Source: a virus. From it: a stretch of DNA of 40,128 nt. The notes below the pieces were generated by a model, which saw only the letters and a program-made list of their open reading frames with translations, searched no databases and was not told the DNA's origin. Position 1 is the stretch's first letter, and every line of letters begins with the position of its first letter. A program made the translations under genes and the position numbers. This document shows, piece after piece, positions 15,316 to 22,130 of the stretch. The DNA lies in the IMG/VR virus record IMGVR_UViG_3300031643_000004, positions 1 through 40,128 of that record; one strand, given 5' to 3'.

Positions 15316-15564
15316 TTACCTTTCCTCCCCCTTTACAAACCTATCGGCATATATGCAGTTGAAGCCAGAACCACCCGTATCAATTAGGATAGCCCAGCAA
15401 GGCAAGGATGCATTTATAGCGATTATTTCATGGACTGCCCCTTGAAGAATAACTACTACACGCCCATTGCAAAGCCGTATCTCTCCTGGGTTTTTGTTTG
15501 GAAGATAAGCCGTTGTCAGTCCATCCTGTGTTATTATCGTTGCCTCTTTTGTAATCGTAATCAT
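15316..15564 (-). CDS. Small phage protein, unknown
   Basis: 82 residues, beta-rich (EATIITQDGLTTAYLPN, RVVVILQG), with three cysteines not in a recognisable motif. Its start overlaps the preceding stop by four bases, and its stop directly precedes the Rad50-like ATPase. Confidence 0.6.
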   Translation of the reverse strand: MITITKEATIITQDGLTTAYLPNKNPGEIRLCNGRVVVILQGAVHEIIAINASLPCWAILIDTGGSGFNCIYADRFVKGEER

Positions 15565-15758
15565 TCCTTCATCCCTCTTTCTGCTCTCATATCGGCTTGC
15601 CCCTTTAGGTAGGCATCAACCGCTAAGGCACATTTCCCGAAACGTTCATTCCATAGAGGACAATTCCACTGGGCACAGGCGGTATCAATCCAATTACCTC
15701 TTTCTTTACTTTCCTGGGCAAGGGTTGCCCATGCAATCAATCTAAATGGACACTCCAT
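15561..15758 (-). CDS. Small Cys-containing phage protein, unknown
   Basis: 65 residues with a GGAGGAG site. Four cysteines and several tryptophans (DTACAQWNCPLW) suggest a small metal-binding fold. The start lies inside the end of the gene before it. Confidence 0.6.
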   Translation of the reverse strand: MECPFRLIAWATLAQESKERGNWIDTACAQWNCPLWNERFGKCALAVDAYLKGQADMRAERGMKE

Positions 15759-15939
15759 CTTTCTCCTCCTTTCTCTCCGGCATGAACTTCTCTTTCGCTT
15801 TGACTACTTTCATGGCCACTTCTGCCATAACAGGATCAGTCGTATTGTGTGTAATCTGCCGAAGTAGCTCCATAGAAGTCAGCCTGAGCAAGACATTTAT
15901 TTGAAGTTCAGAGAAGCTCGGCCTCACTTGCTTACCCAT
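15742..15939 (-). CDS. Small phage protein, unknown
   Basis: 65 residues from the ATG at 15939, chosen because GGAGGG lies just upstream; the reading frame is open further but without a site. Helical (LLRLTSMELLRQI), basic end. Overlaps both neighbours. Confidence 0.55.
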   Translation of the reverse strand: MGKQVRPSFSELQINVLLRLTSMELLRQITHNTTDPVMAEVAMKVVKAKEKFMPERKEEKDGVSI

Positions 15940-16087
15940 CTGCCCTCCACATAACCCAGCAGCCATGTCTCGATAAGTCCTTTGCTATTTCCCCCAGGGT
16001 GAGATTTCCGTACTCCTGGCAGAATAAGTCAAAGAGCCAGAAGGCTTGACGTGCTTTCCCTGCTACTGCTATAATTACTTTATTCAA
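15932..16087 (-). CDS. 51-residue TTG-start ORF, HTH-like
   Basis: Starts at a TTG behind AAAGGA. KARQAFWLFDLFCQEYGNLTLGEIAKDLSRHG-type wording suggests a short helix-turn-helix (LGEIAKDLSRHG), although part of the helix is missing. The stop overlaps the next start. Without a homologue this stays tentative. Confidence 0.45.
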   Translation of the reverse strand: MNKVIIAVAGKARQAFWLFDLFCQEYGNLTLGEIAKDLSRHGCWVMWRADG

Positions 16088-16093
16088 TTTCCT

Positions 16094-16348
16094 TTACTCC
16101 TTCCCGGGGCCAGAAGTGATGAGGTCACTCCTGGTCCCTTTCTGTATTTGCTTATGGTTGCTCGACCTGCAACACAGCTTATAAAGCCTCAATAGCTCAG
16201 CCCGATTGTTGGAAGCTAAAATACTTGGGGTATCCTTGCCTCCTTTATTATTTTCTTGAGCCCTGTGAGGCTGTTGCTGCCTTTCTTCTAAAGTCAATAT
16301 TCTAGGCCGTCCTCCTAACCTTCCACACTCAGTTTTGCTTAAACTCAT
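16094..16348 (-). CDS. Small basic phage protein, unknown
   Basis: 84 residues. The N-terminus, MSLSKTECGRLGGRPRILT, has the G-G-R-P-R loop seen at the start of several small phage proteins; the rest is low-complexity, polar and basic. A GGGGGAA site precedes the ATG. Function unknown. Confidence 0.55.
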   Translation of the reverse strand: MSLSKTECGRLGGRPRILTLEERQQQPHRAQENNKGGKDTPSILASNNRAELLRLYKLCCRSSNHKQIQKGTRSDLITSGPGKE

Positions 16349-16358
16349 ATTCCCCCGA

Positions 16359-16550
16359 TTATGTTTCAGCTTTATCTAGAATTGATTTAATTGCCTTTTG
16401 ATGCCTTAAAACAGCAGCATCACCAATCGTATCTATCAATGATTTATAAGCTCGCTGCCTTGCTTCCCAGCATTTAGCTTCATTACCATAAAGGCTATGA
16501 CCTTTCTTTATGTGACAATCTTGTTTGAATTGCTGTAATATCTTCATCAT
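16359..16550 (-). CDS. Small helical phage protein, unknown
   Basis: 63 residues starting MMKILQQFKQDC with a GAGGAA site. Charged, helical, two cysteines. No motif recognised. Confidence 0.55.
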   Translation of the reverse strand: MMKILQQFKQDCHIKKGHSLYGNEAKCWEARQRAYKSLIDTIGDAAVLRHQKAIKSILDKAET

Positions 16551-16558
16551 CTAATTCC

Positions 16559-16873
16559 TCATAACAAACCTATCCCGTTAAATACGCAAACCCCGGTCAT
16601 TCCGATTACTATGACCAGGAAAAGCATCCTAATCTGTCCCGGGTATTTATTCGCCAGTAGAAGAAGAAGCCAGGTGCAAACCATCACCGCTCCAATCTTC
16701 ACAGTCCAGAATAGCCCCATAGATTGCTGTTCAAGGACATATCTCATTGGCGGGTTTAACTCGTATCCACCCCTGCCGTCTAGGATATGAGTGAGTAAGC
16801 CATCAACCACATTCAGGATAATGAAGGCACTCGCTAAGCCTACCGGCCTTTCTAACTTGCTAATCTTTTCCAT
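16559..16873 (-). CDS. DUF5658-like membrane protein
   Basis: 104 residues with three or four hydrophobic segments. ILNVVDGLLTHIL, GGYELNPPMRYVL and FWTVKIGAVM are the conserved pattern of the DUF5658 family: a membrane protein of unknown function with an E-x-NP motif. It belongs with the early genes and has a GGGGGAG site. Confidence 0.75.
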   Translation of the reverse strand: MEKISKLERPVGLASAFIILNVVDGLLTHILDGRGGYELNPPMRYVLEQQSMGLFWTVKIGAVMVCTWLLLLLANKYPGQIRMLFLVIVIGMTGVCVFNGIGLL

Positions 16874-16930
16874 AGATTCTTAGCTCCCCCCAGTAAATCC
16901 CACACAAAACCTTTTCAATCCCCTTAATTC

Positions 16931-16945
16931 CATTGATTATCAATG
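16931..16945. repeat. 15-bp perfect palindrome
   Basis: CATTGATTATCAATG: 7-bp arms around one central base, twelve bases left of one copy of the 16-bp direct repeat at 16957. It overlaps the last bases of the 96-residue gene. Possible regulator or integrase/excisionase binding site. Confidence 0.5.
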
Positions 16946-17230
16946 CTTTCCCACCAAATTAGGCGATTTCTGATGCCGTGCCTTCTGTAATCTTTCACCC
17001 ATCTTTTTCTTTTGCTCAGGTGATAAATTCTTAGGAGCTCTCGGTAATGGGATTCGCCTTTTGGCGATGTGATATTCCTTGCCCCCATAGCCATTATTGA
17101 GAACAGGTTTTAGCCCGAGCTTCTTTTCCAAATGTATTTGCCATCGCTTGTTGTAGGTGAATATCACCGCCTCGGCAGGAGTTTCATCGAAGCTGATTAA
17201 GGTTTCCTTCTCTTCATTGCTGAGCTGCAT
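16940..17230 (-). CDS. Protein adjoining integrase, unknown
   Basis: 96 residues from the ATG at 17230, chosen for a GGGGAGGG site 9 bases upstream. MQLSNEEKETLISFDETPAEAVIFTYNKRW followed by a long LPRAPKNLSPEQKKK basic end resembles a family of small proteins found beside integrases or conjugative genes (SNEEKET, T-x-N motifs), but function is unknown. It overlaps the end of the integrase gene by 17 bases, and its 3' end carries one copy of the 16-bp repeat. Confidence 0.7.
   Translation of the reverse strand: MQLSNEEKETLISFDETPAEAVIFTYNKRWQIHLEKKLGLKPVLNNGYGGKEYHIAKRRIPLPRAPKNLSPEQKKKMGERLQKARHQKSPNLVGKH
16957..16972. repeat. 16-bp direct repeat, copy 1 (candidate att-related site)
   Basis: AATTAGGCGATTTCTG, identical to 19211-19226; both copies are preceded by CACC, with one extra A in this copy. 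It lies at the 3' end of the gene next to the integrase. Together the copies bracket the integrase, HTH and membrane-protein genes. Confidence 0.55.
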
Positions 17231-18053
17231 TTTCAAAAACCCTCCCCGGCGTGTGCCGATGGTGGATCTGAATCACATCTTCGATTAGAAGTGGAGTATA
17301 GTAATTTGCTGTTGTGCTAATATCGGAATGTCCTAGAATCTCTGACAGGCTCTTTAGGTCCCCCCCATCTTTCAGGTGAAACACGCCATAGGACCGTCTT
17401 AAAGTCTGCGGTCCGAACTGCTTTCCTTTGTAACCTACCTTCTTGAGATACTTCTTGACCACACCATAGAAACCATATTTAGTTAATGGCTTGCCTCCCT
17501 TACCATGAAATACATACCCATCCTCGTGAATCGGTAAAGATAGAAGCAAGTCTCTGGTAACTTCTGAAAGTGGTGCTATTCTGTAACCGGTCTTTCCGGT
17601 TACTATAATGTGATTGTCTTTTATATCCTCCCTCTTTAGCCCCACAGCTTCACCCAATCTTATAGCGGTATCTACGAATAAAGTAACAATAGCCCTGTCT
17701 CTTGGATTAGCATCATGCAATGCCCAGGCTAATAAATTAAGCTCTGTACCTGAGACAGTGGGTAAGTTTTCTTTGGGAATACGAGGTCGTGTAACCGACT
17801 TCATAAAGTTGGGGATTTTATATTGCCTTTCAGCGTAGTTGCCTAAAGCGTGCCAGTATCTATAAAAAGTAGCAGCGTATTGCGGATTGACGGTTGCCAG
17901 AAAACACTGTATGATTTCTGGTTTTGGTGGGAACTTTGGGGATATTTCAGCTAATCGCTTCCCGTAGTACTCATGGTTTTTAAGGGTTATAGGCGAGACC
18001 CCCATGAGTTTACGGTCAGCGAGGAAGCTAATAACAACCTCCGTTGTCCTCAT
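17214..18053 (-). CDS. int: Tyrosine recombinase (phage integrase)
   Basis: 279 residues. A SAM-like N-terminal domain (about 1-95) is followed by the catalytic domain. Catalytic residues read R132 (AIRLGE), K154 (TGKTG), then PQTLRRSYG, where the usual His is Gln216 and Arg219 is kept, H242 (LGHSDISTT) and the nucleophile Y251 or Y252. It integrates the phage genome into the host chromosome. A good GGGAGG site precedes the start. The His-to-Gln change at the H-x-x-R motif is unusual, but the rest is intact. Confidence 0.93.
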   Translation of the reverse strand: MRTTEVVISFLADRKLMGVSPITLKNHEYYGKRLAEISPKFPPKPEIIQCFLATVNPQYAATFYRYWHALGNYAERQYKIPNFMKSVTRPRIPKENLPTVSGTELNLLAWALHDANPRDRAIVTLFVDTAIRLGEAVGLKREDIKDNHIIVTGKTGYRIAPLSEVTRDLLLSLPIHEDGYVFHGKGGKPLTKYGFYGVVKKYLKKVGYKGKQFGPQTLRRSYGVFHLKDGGDLKSLSEILGHSDISTTANYYTPLLIEDVIQIHHRHTPGRVFENAAQQ

Positions 18054-18105
18054 GGTTCTCGCCTCCCTTCTCTAATAGACGTGATTGTGTGCTTCCTAGT
18101 ACATT

Positions 18106-18158
18106 GGACTCACCCCCCGAAAAGAACCTATCGGAGTTTATCATATTGAGGTGAGTCC
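18106..18158. repeat. Inverted repeat upstream of the integrase
   Basis: GGACTCACC (18106-18114) and GGTGAGTCC (18150-18158), 9-bp perfect arms 35 bases apart, in the 158-base gap between the integrase and the HTH gene. It could be an arm-type integrase site, an operator or an mRNA hairpin in the integrase leader. No other gene is seen in this gap. Confidence 0.55.
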
Positions 18159-18211
18159 CGTAAATATACTTTTGTCGTTTCATTTCAGCGATTCCTTACA
18201 GAATGGAATGG

Positions 18212-18376
18212 CTAAACTTTGTCATTCCCATCTTTTCTATGCCGTGCTCTCCAAATAACCATTGACACGGTGCTAACCTTCATCTTGAACATCTTGGCAA
18301 TGGCTACATATCGCCAGCCCTTATCAGCAAGCTCTAATATCTTTTCGTTTCGCTCTGTCTTTGTTCTGTTAGGCAT
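18212..18376 (-). CDS. 54-residue helix-turn-helix protein
   Basis: A short gene behind an AAGGTGG site. ERNEKILELADKGWRYVAIA is the first helix pair and KVSTVSMVIWRARHRKDG a recognition helix with a basic tail, similar to the HTH of resolvases and short transposon-type regulators. A perfect -35/-10 promoter (18394-18421) lies directly upstream. In this position it may be an excisionase or a small repressor. The fold is a motif reading, not a homology match. Confidence 0.75.
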   Translation of the reverse strand: MPNRTKTERNEKILELADKGWRYVAIAKMFKMKVSTVSMVIWRARHRKDGNDKV

Positions 18377-18393
18377 TTGCCACCTTTATCCAC

Positions 18394-18421
18394 ATTTTAC
18401 CACGCCAATTTTATTTGTCAA
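18394..18421 (-). promoter_or_regulatory. Strong sigma70 promoter for the HTH/integrase genes
   Basis: TTGACA (18416-18421), 16-base spacer, TAAAAT (18394-18399) on the minus strand. Start about 18387, some ten bases before the HTH gene. Divergent to the plus-strand promoter whose -35 is 50 bases away. Confidence 0.75.
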
Positions 18422-18448
18422 GTCCCCCCTCATAGCTAACTCAAAAAT

Positions 18449-18469
18449 TCTAAAAGGAAAATTTTTAGA
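18449..18469. repeat. Palindrome between the divergent promoters
   Basis: TCTAAAA (18449-18455) and TTTTAGA (18463-18469) with 7 bases between. It lies 28 bases from the leftward -35 and two bases from the rightward -35, as an operator controlling both promoters would. The protein that might bind it is unknown; the 54-residue HTH protein is the only candidate here. Confidence 0.5.
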
Positions 18470-18471
18470 GC

Positions 18472-18499
18472 TTGACATTTCGGGAAAAGGAATTAGAAT
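18472..18499 (+). promoter_or_regulatory. Strong sigma70 promoter for the plus-strand gene
   Basis: TTGACA (18472-18477), 16-base spacer, TAGAAT (18494-18499). Start near 18506. Because the -10 covers the ATG at 18498, the translation start must lie later, at 18516. Confidence 0.75.
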
Positions 18500-18515
18500 G
18501 ATTATGGGGGTGGAA

Positions 18516-19076
18516 ATGAAAAAGGCAGCAAAAATTATCGGTATCATAGCAGCTATAATTATTGTCATTGTTATTATTACAGCAATAAATAGCCCGGCAG
18601 AGAAAACTCTGTCTTTCAGTGAGCAGGATATTACAATTGAAAATGTCCAGGAGGCACTTGACATCAATGGCACAAATATAGAATTGGGGGAAAGTATTTC
18701 TGATATCGAGATATATCCCCATGCCGGCACAGAAAATCCCGACGATTTTATTATCCATATTTACTTCAAACCTGAGAGTGTTTGGGATGAGCAACACGCT
18801 ATGCGGATAGCAGTTCAAACATCAATAAGGGCCATGGAGACATTATTCCAAAATGAAGCAGTCGGCGAGGTTGTGATGTGGGAGCAGCTAGATTTTACAG
18901 ACCAATATGATAGCACTGAAACAGAGACAGCGATTAGAATTCTTATGACAAAGGAAACTGCTGACAAGGTAGTAGATTGGGAAGTTGTAGCCGATAGAGC
19001 ATTGATAGACTATGATACCTTTTTTGATTTAGCAGAATTGCAATATGTCCATCCCGCTATTGCTGGAGAGCTATAA
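18516..19076 (+). CDS. Membrane-anchored extracytoplasmic protein, only plus-strand gene
   Basis: 186 residues from the ATG at 18516, set by its promoter and the GGGGGTGG site. MKKAAKIIG and then a run of I, V and A form an N-terminal membrane anchor (about 8-25) without a lipobox Cys, so an uncleaved anchor is likely. The rest is acidic and presumably outside the membrane. It is transcribed alone, divergently from the integrase side, in the place where lysogeny genes and superinfection-exclusion genes often sit. No homologue recognised, so exclusion is a guess. Confidence 0.8.
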   Translation: MKKAAKIIGIIAAIIIVIVIITAINSPAEKTLSFSEQDITIENVQEALDINGTNIELGESISDIEIYPHAGTENPDDFIIHIYFKPESVWDEQHAMRIAVQTSIRAMETLFQNEAVGEVVMWEQLDFTDQYDSTETETAIRILMTKETADKVVDWEVVADRALIDYDTFFDLAELQYVHPAIAGEL

Positions 19077-19080
19077 ATAA

Positions 19081-19108
19081 AAAATCCCCCCTCCTTAAAG
19101 GAGAGGGT
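19081..19108 (-). terminator. Terminator at the end of the late operon (convergent)
   Basis: A CTCCTT/AAGGAG-type stem extended with C and G runs (19086-19107). On the minus strand it is followed by ATTTTTTATTTA, a good U-rich tail, so it would stop the long late transcript. On the plus strand the same hairpin lies directly after the stop of the membrane protein gene and has a weaker T-rich tail. Confidence 0.7.
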
Positions 19109-19177
19109 TATTTACTGTAAAATCTGAGGTTAAAATCTTCTCTGAGGGTAAAGACACGCAAAAAGAATTTCGTCCTC

Positions 19178-19203
19178 AAATTCCTACATAATTATGGGAA
19201 TTT
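19178..19203. repeat. Inverted repeat beside direct-repeat copy 2
   Basis: AAATTCC (19178-19184) and GGAATTT (19197-19203), 12 bases apart. It lies eight bases left of the 16-bp repeat copy 2, much as the palindrome at 16931 lies left of copy 1, though the sequences differ. Confidence 0.4.
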
Positions 19204-19210
19204 CAGCACC

Positions 19211-19226
19211 AATTAGGCGATTTCTG
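19211..19226. repeat. 16-bp direct repeat, copy 2
   Basis: AATTAGGCGATTTCTG, identical to 16957-16972, here between the late terminator and the 59-residue gene. The gap 19109-19230 otherwise shows no gene. Confidence 0.55.
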
Positions 19227-19230
19227 CGGG

Positions 19231-19410
19231 TTATCGTTGGGTACATGGGCTTAAATCTTCTTCAGCCTTTGCCATAATTTCCAGGTCTTTTGTGCATGTG
19301 TCGAAAACATGATGGATGGTTCTATGTGGAATCCCGTCGTTTCTCATGTCGAGCATGATTTGACGGAGCTGGCCATCATATTTGTCTAGCAGTTCGGGTT
19401 TATCCGGCAT
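19231..19410 (-). CDS. 59-residue protein at the end of the late operon
   Basis: Starts MPDKPELLDKYDGQLRQIML two bases after the stop of the coiled-coil gene and ends just before the 16-bp repeat. Helical, charged, no known motif. Its place after the tail fibre genes suggests a tail or lysis accessory, but there is no direct evidence. Confidence 0.6.
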   Translation of the reverse strand: MPDKPELLDKYDGQLRQIMLDMRNDGIPHRTIHHVFDTCTKDLEIMAKAEEDLSPCTQR

Positions 19411-19412
19411 TG

Positions 19413-19616
19413 CTATTTCCCTTTGACCTTTTCAGCTTTCTCTTGTGCTTCCAGGCGCTTAAATCCTCTGACTTCACCTTCCAGCCTTCGTGCCTCTTGG
19501 ACTAATTCCTGTCTTTGCTGCTCTATTCGCTGTCCCTGCACTGCCAAAGCATTGATTTGCTTTACTATTTCCTCCATCTTGCGATTTGATTCTGCTAATT
19601 CTTTTTGTATGTCCAT
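19413..19616 (-). CDS. Small coiled-coil protein near tail fibre genes
   Basis: 67 residues from the ATG at 19616, behind GGAGGG; a longer open frame would run back into the fibre gene. Almost pure coiled coil (QKELAESNRKMEEIVKQI, then RIEQQRQELVQEARRLEG). Possibly a fibre-associated or assembly protein. Confidence 0.65.
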   Translation of the reverse strand: MDIQKELAESNRKMEEIVKQINALAVQGQRIEQQRQELVQEARRLEGEVRGFKRLEAQEKAEKVKGK

Positions 19617-19623
19617 ATCCCTC

Positions 19624-20499
19624 CTATGCTGCCGTTCCTTCAAAACATCGCTCTGCGCCATTATCATCTATATAGCAATAATGAGTGCCCAACATCGGTG
19701 CCTTTGTGTTAATTGAAATTTGGCTTGGCAGTTTGCCAGTAAGTCCAGTCAGCGTGCCTTCTATGTATCGTTCATTGCCACTGGAATCTATATATCTTTG
19801 CTTCGTTCCTTCTATCCATGGTTGACTTGCTATTTTACCAGTGGCACCCTCCAGTGTGCCTTCCTTTAACCTTTTAGAACAATCGGCACCTACATAAGCA
19901 AATTTAGTTCCTTCCACCCAGATATAGCCAGCAGGACTTTCTCGTAGTGTTGAGAGATGGGACATAACGCCAGCACCCCCTGTAGGAGTACCTGTACAAT
20001 TATAGTCTGTGCTATGAACCCACAGTAGGACTGTGTATCCTTCACTGTTTATATGTGCACTAGGGATAAGGAAGTAGTGGTATTCGTTGTGACCTAAATC
20101 AGCTATATTCTTAGATGCTATGAGGTATTCTGCTGAGAATCGCCCTCGTATCCAGCCATATATCTCTGAACCAAAGTCTGGGTCTGCCCCGTTCCCATTA
20201 AGGATATAAAGCTGCCCTTCTTCGTCAGGTTCGCCCGAAGACCAAACACGAAGCACAACATCTTGGGTAATGCCTGTCGTATCATAAAATGTAATACACC
20301 TTCTTATACCACAAGGATAAGGCCCTGCCCCATACCAAATCCAAGGAGGCATATTATCGTCGTTTGGTTTATAAAGGTCTCCTGCAGTAGCGTGTTCCCA
20401 GACCCACATCCATGTTTCCCAAACAGTCCATCCATATGGCTGAATCAGATTACGAGTTCCCGCAGCACTTATACTTACTCCAATCGGTAGTGTTGCCAT
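19624..20499 (-). CDS. Tail fibre/receptor-binding protein with C-terminal repeats
   Basis: 291 residues. The first 190 are aromatic and glycine-rich with a beta-sandwich look (PWIWYGAGPYPCGIRRCITF, VLRVWSSGEPDEEG). From about 193 there are three degenerate repeats of about 33 residues on the theme IEGT-x-x-x-YID-x-x-G-x-ER-x-x-EGTLTG-x-TGK. No catalytic motif. The location after the hub genes and the repeats point to a host-binding fibre. TAGGAG precedes the start. Confidence 0.7.
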   Translation of the reverse strand: MATLPIGVSISAAGTRNLIQPYGWTVWETWMWVWEHATAGDLYKPNDDNMPPWIWYGAGPYPCGIRRCITFYDTTGITQDVVLRVWSSGEPDEEGQLYILNGNGADPDFGSEIYGWIRGRFSAEYLIASKNIADLGHNEYHYFLIPSAHINSEGYTVLLWVHSTDYNCTGTPTGGAGVMSHLSTLRESPAGYIWVEGTKFAYVGADCSKRLKEGTLEGATGKIASQPWIEGTKQRYIDSSGNERYIEGTLTGLTGKLPSQISINTKAPMLGTHYCYIDDNGAERCFEGTAA

Positions 20500-20507
20500 A
20501 TCATCTC

Positions 20508-22130
20508 CTAGTCATAGCAATCCGTTCCTACGGGTATTTTGAGACGTGACTTGAAGTAGCCTTTTGCGAATTGTTTATCTGCACTACCTAGATTATGGGT
20601 ATCGGTTGAATTAGGAAGCATATCTTTTTCGACTTCAATCCAGTCGCCAGCTCTCAATTCTAACTTTGCACCTGGGTCTAGTATTATGTTGCCATTGGTA
20701 CAAAGTATATAAACTTGGTCATCTCCATTGATCATTAAATTTGGGTCCGCAACCACAGCGAACTGTCCACTAGCGGCAACTCCTATCTGCCCAACAAGTT
20801 CATCGGAGGGATTATAAAAAGCAAGATAGTAATCACCTTCAGCGGTTCCATAAATATGAATTGAATCAGCGTCAAGTTTGACTTTACCGCTGGCTGCATA
20901 AATCGCTCCATCTGCACCAACATAACATTGAGCATCCCCCCACTTCGTAGCAGCGGTAATCAAAGCCATCCCTGTGCCGTAAATACATATGCCCTTTGTA
21001 GCATCAATAGCTACGCCCGATTTGTCATACCACTCGCCCTCATATAAACCTTCTAAGAGCAATTCTGTGCCATTCCATGATAAGGCAGGTGCAGCCGAAC
21101 CACCTAATCTAAAGGTGCCATCATTAAGATTGAATTCCGAGCCTGCATCCTCACCCCAATTATTGGACTGTAGCACTCCTGTGCGGATGTAATCACCCTT
21201 GATATTGGTTGTACCCTCGGAGACCCAATCTATGACGGTAAACTCGCCCAGCACAATGACCTGCCCGGCGCCAATCTTCGTTGCAATATGCTGCCCCAAC
21301 TGTTGGAGGTCATAAATTCCAGCCAGGCTATCCGCAATATCCTTTTGTCCATAAGCCAATTCCAGAATCATTTCCTGGGGATGTAGTAAATCGGGATGCT
21401 CTATGCTGACCACAGTGGTCTCAACATCTATTCCCAGGTCCTCATCTATAACTTTAACGGTAGAACCTAATTGCAGAGTCTCAAAAGAGAAATCAAATTC
21501 ATCCGATTGGCTCAGGTCAACTGTGTCTATCCGGTATGAAATTGGTGGGTCCTTACGCTCAGCCAGTTTTAACTGAGCCCATGCCAAGAGGGTATCAGGA
21601 TGCGTTATGCTTTTATCAACAATAACGGCAGGATAAATACCGCCCCAGGTTGCCTGGGATCCGGCATCTTCAATATAATCTTCCTCTTGCCCCTCAGCGT
21701 CGCTCAGTTTAATCCGGGCATCGCCTTCACCTTCGCCATAGGCATAGATTCGGTTTGCCAGTTGAGTGTAATCTATATCGCGCTCGATTCCTTTAAGGTT
21801 CTTTCGATAGCGGATTTGCTGCCCTTTATCCTCACCAATGGAGTCTAGCCAGTTAAGCTGTCTGTCATTATCAACCTCAATATATCCGCCTACTGTGTCT
21901 CTCAGCCGGTATAAGGCGCGCAGGATGGAATCACCATCGCTCTGAATGGACCTAGTAAGGTTTTTAATCGAATTGGAAATAGTTCCCTTTGTTATTGCTG
22001 GGGTAAGTCCCTGCATTGCCAACAGGTCATCTACGATAGTTTCTACAGTCTCGCTCTCGGCAAGATATTCGACAACCGTTTCCTGTCCTAGCTGGCTTAT
22101 TAAATCTAATGTTTCAATTTCCGTTATCAT
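20508..22130 (-). CDS. Tail hub/minor structural protein, C-terminal part with fibre-like end
   Basis: 540 residues. The first 250 (VDDLLAMQGLTP, GDSILRALYRLRD, YIEVDNDRQLNWLD, RIYAYGEGEGDARIKL) match the middle and later domains of siphovirus tail hub proteins (ReqiPepy6 Gp37-like, prophage tail type). The C-terminal 250 are beta-rich and end with DTHNLGSADKQFAKGYF, a motif of fibre ends. The hub's first domain is missing here; it sits at the end of the previous gene, with which it overlaps by four bases. Confidence 0.8.
   Translation of the reverse strand: MITEIETLDLISQLGQETVVEYLAESETVETIVDDLLAMQGLTPAITKGTISNSIKNLTRSIQSDGDSILRALYRLRDTVGGYIEVDNDRQLNWLDSIGEDKGQQIRYRKNLKGIERDIDYTQLANRIYAYGEGEGDARIKLSDAEGQEEDYIEDAGSQATWGGIYPAVIVDKSITHPDTLLAWAQLKLAERKDPPISYRIDTVDLSQSDEFDFSFETLQLGSTVKVIDEDLGIDVETTVVSIEHPDLLHPQEMILELAYGQKDIADSLAGIYDLQQLGQHIATKIGAGQVIVLGEFTVIDWVSEGTTNIKGDYIRTGVLQSNNWGEDAGSEFNLNDGTFRLGGSAAPALSWNGTELLLEGLYEGEWYDKSGVAIDATKGICIYGTGMALITAATKWGDAQCYVGADGAIYAASGKVKLDADSIHIYGTAEGDYYLAFYNPSDELVGQIGVAASGQFAVVADPNLMINGDDQVYILCTNGNIILDPGAKLELRAGDWIEVEKDMLPNSTDTHNLGSADKQFAKGYFKSRLKIPVGTDCYD

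Noticed and set aside
18219-18515. Upstream part of the plus-strand open frame before the membrane protein
   Set aside because: It is antisense to the HTH gene and precedes the promoter; the promoter at 18472-18499 puts the real start at 18516.
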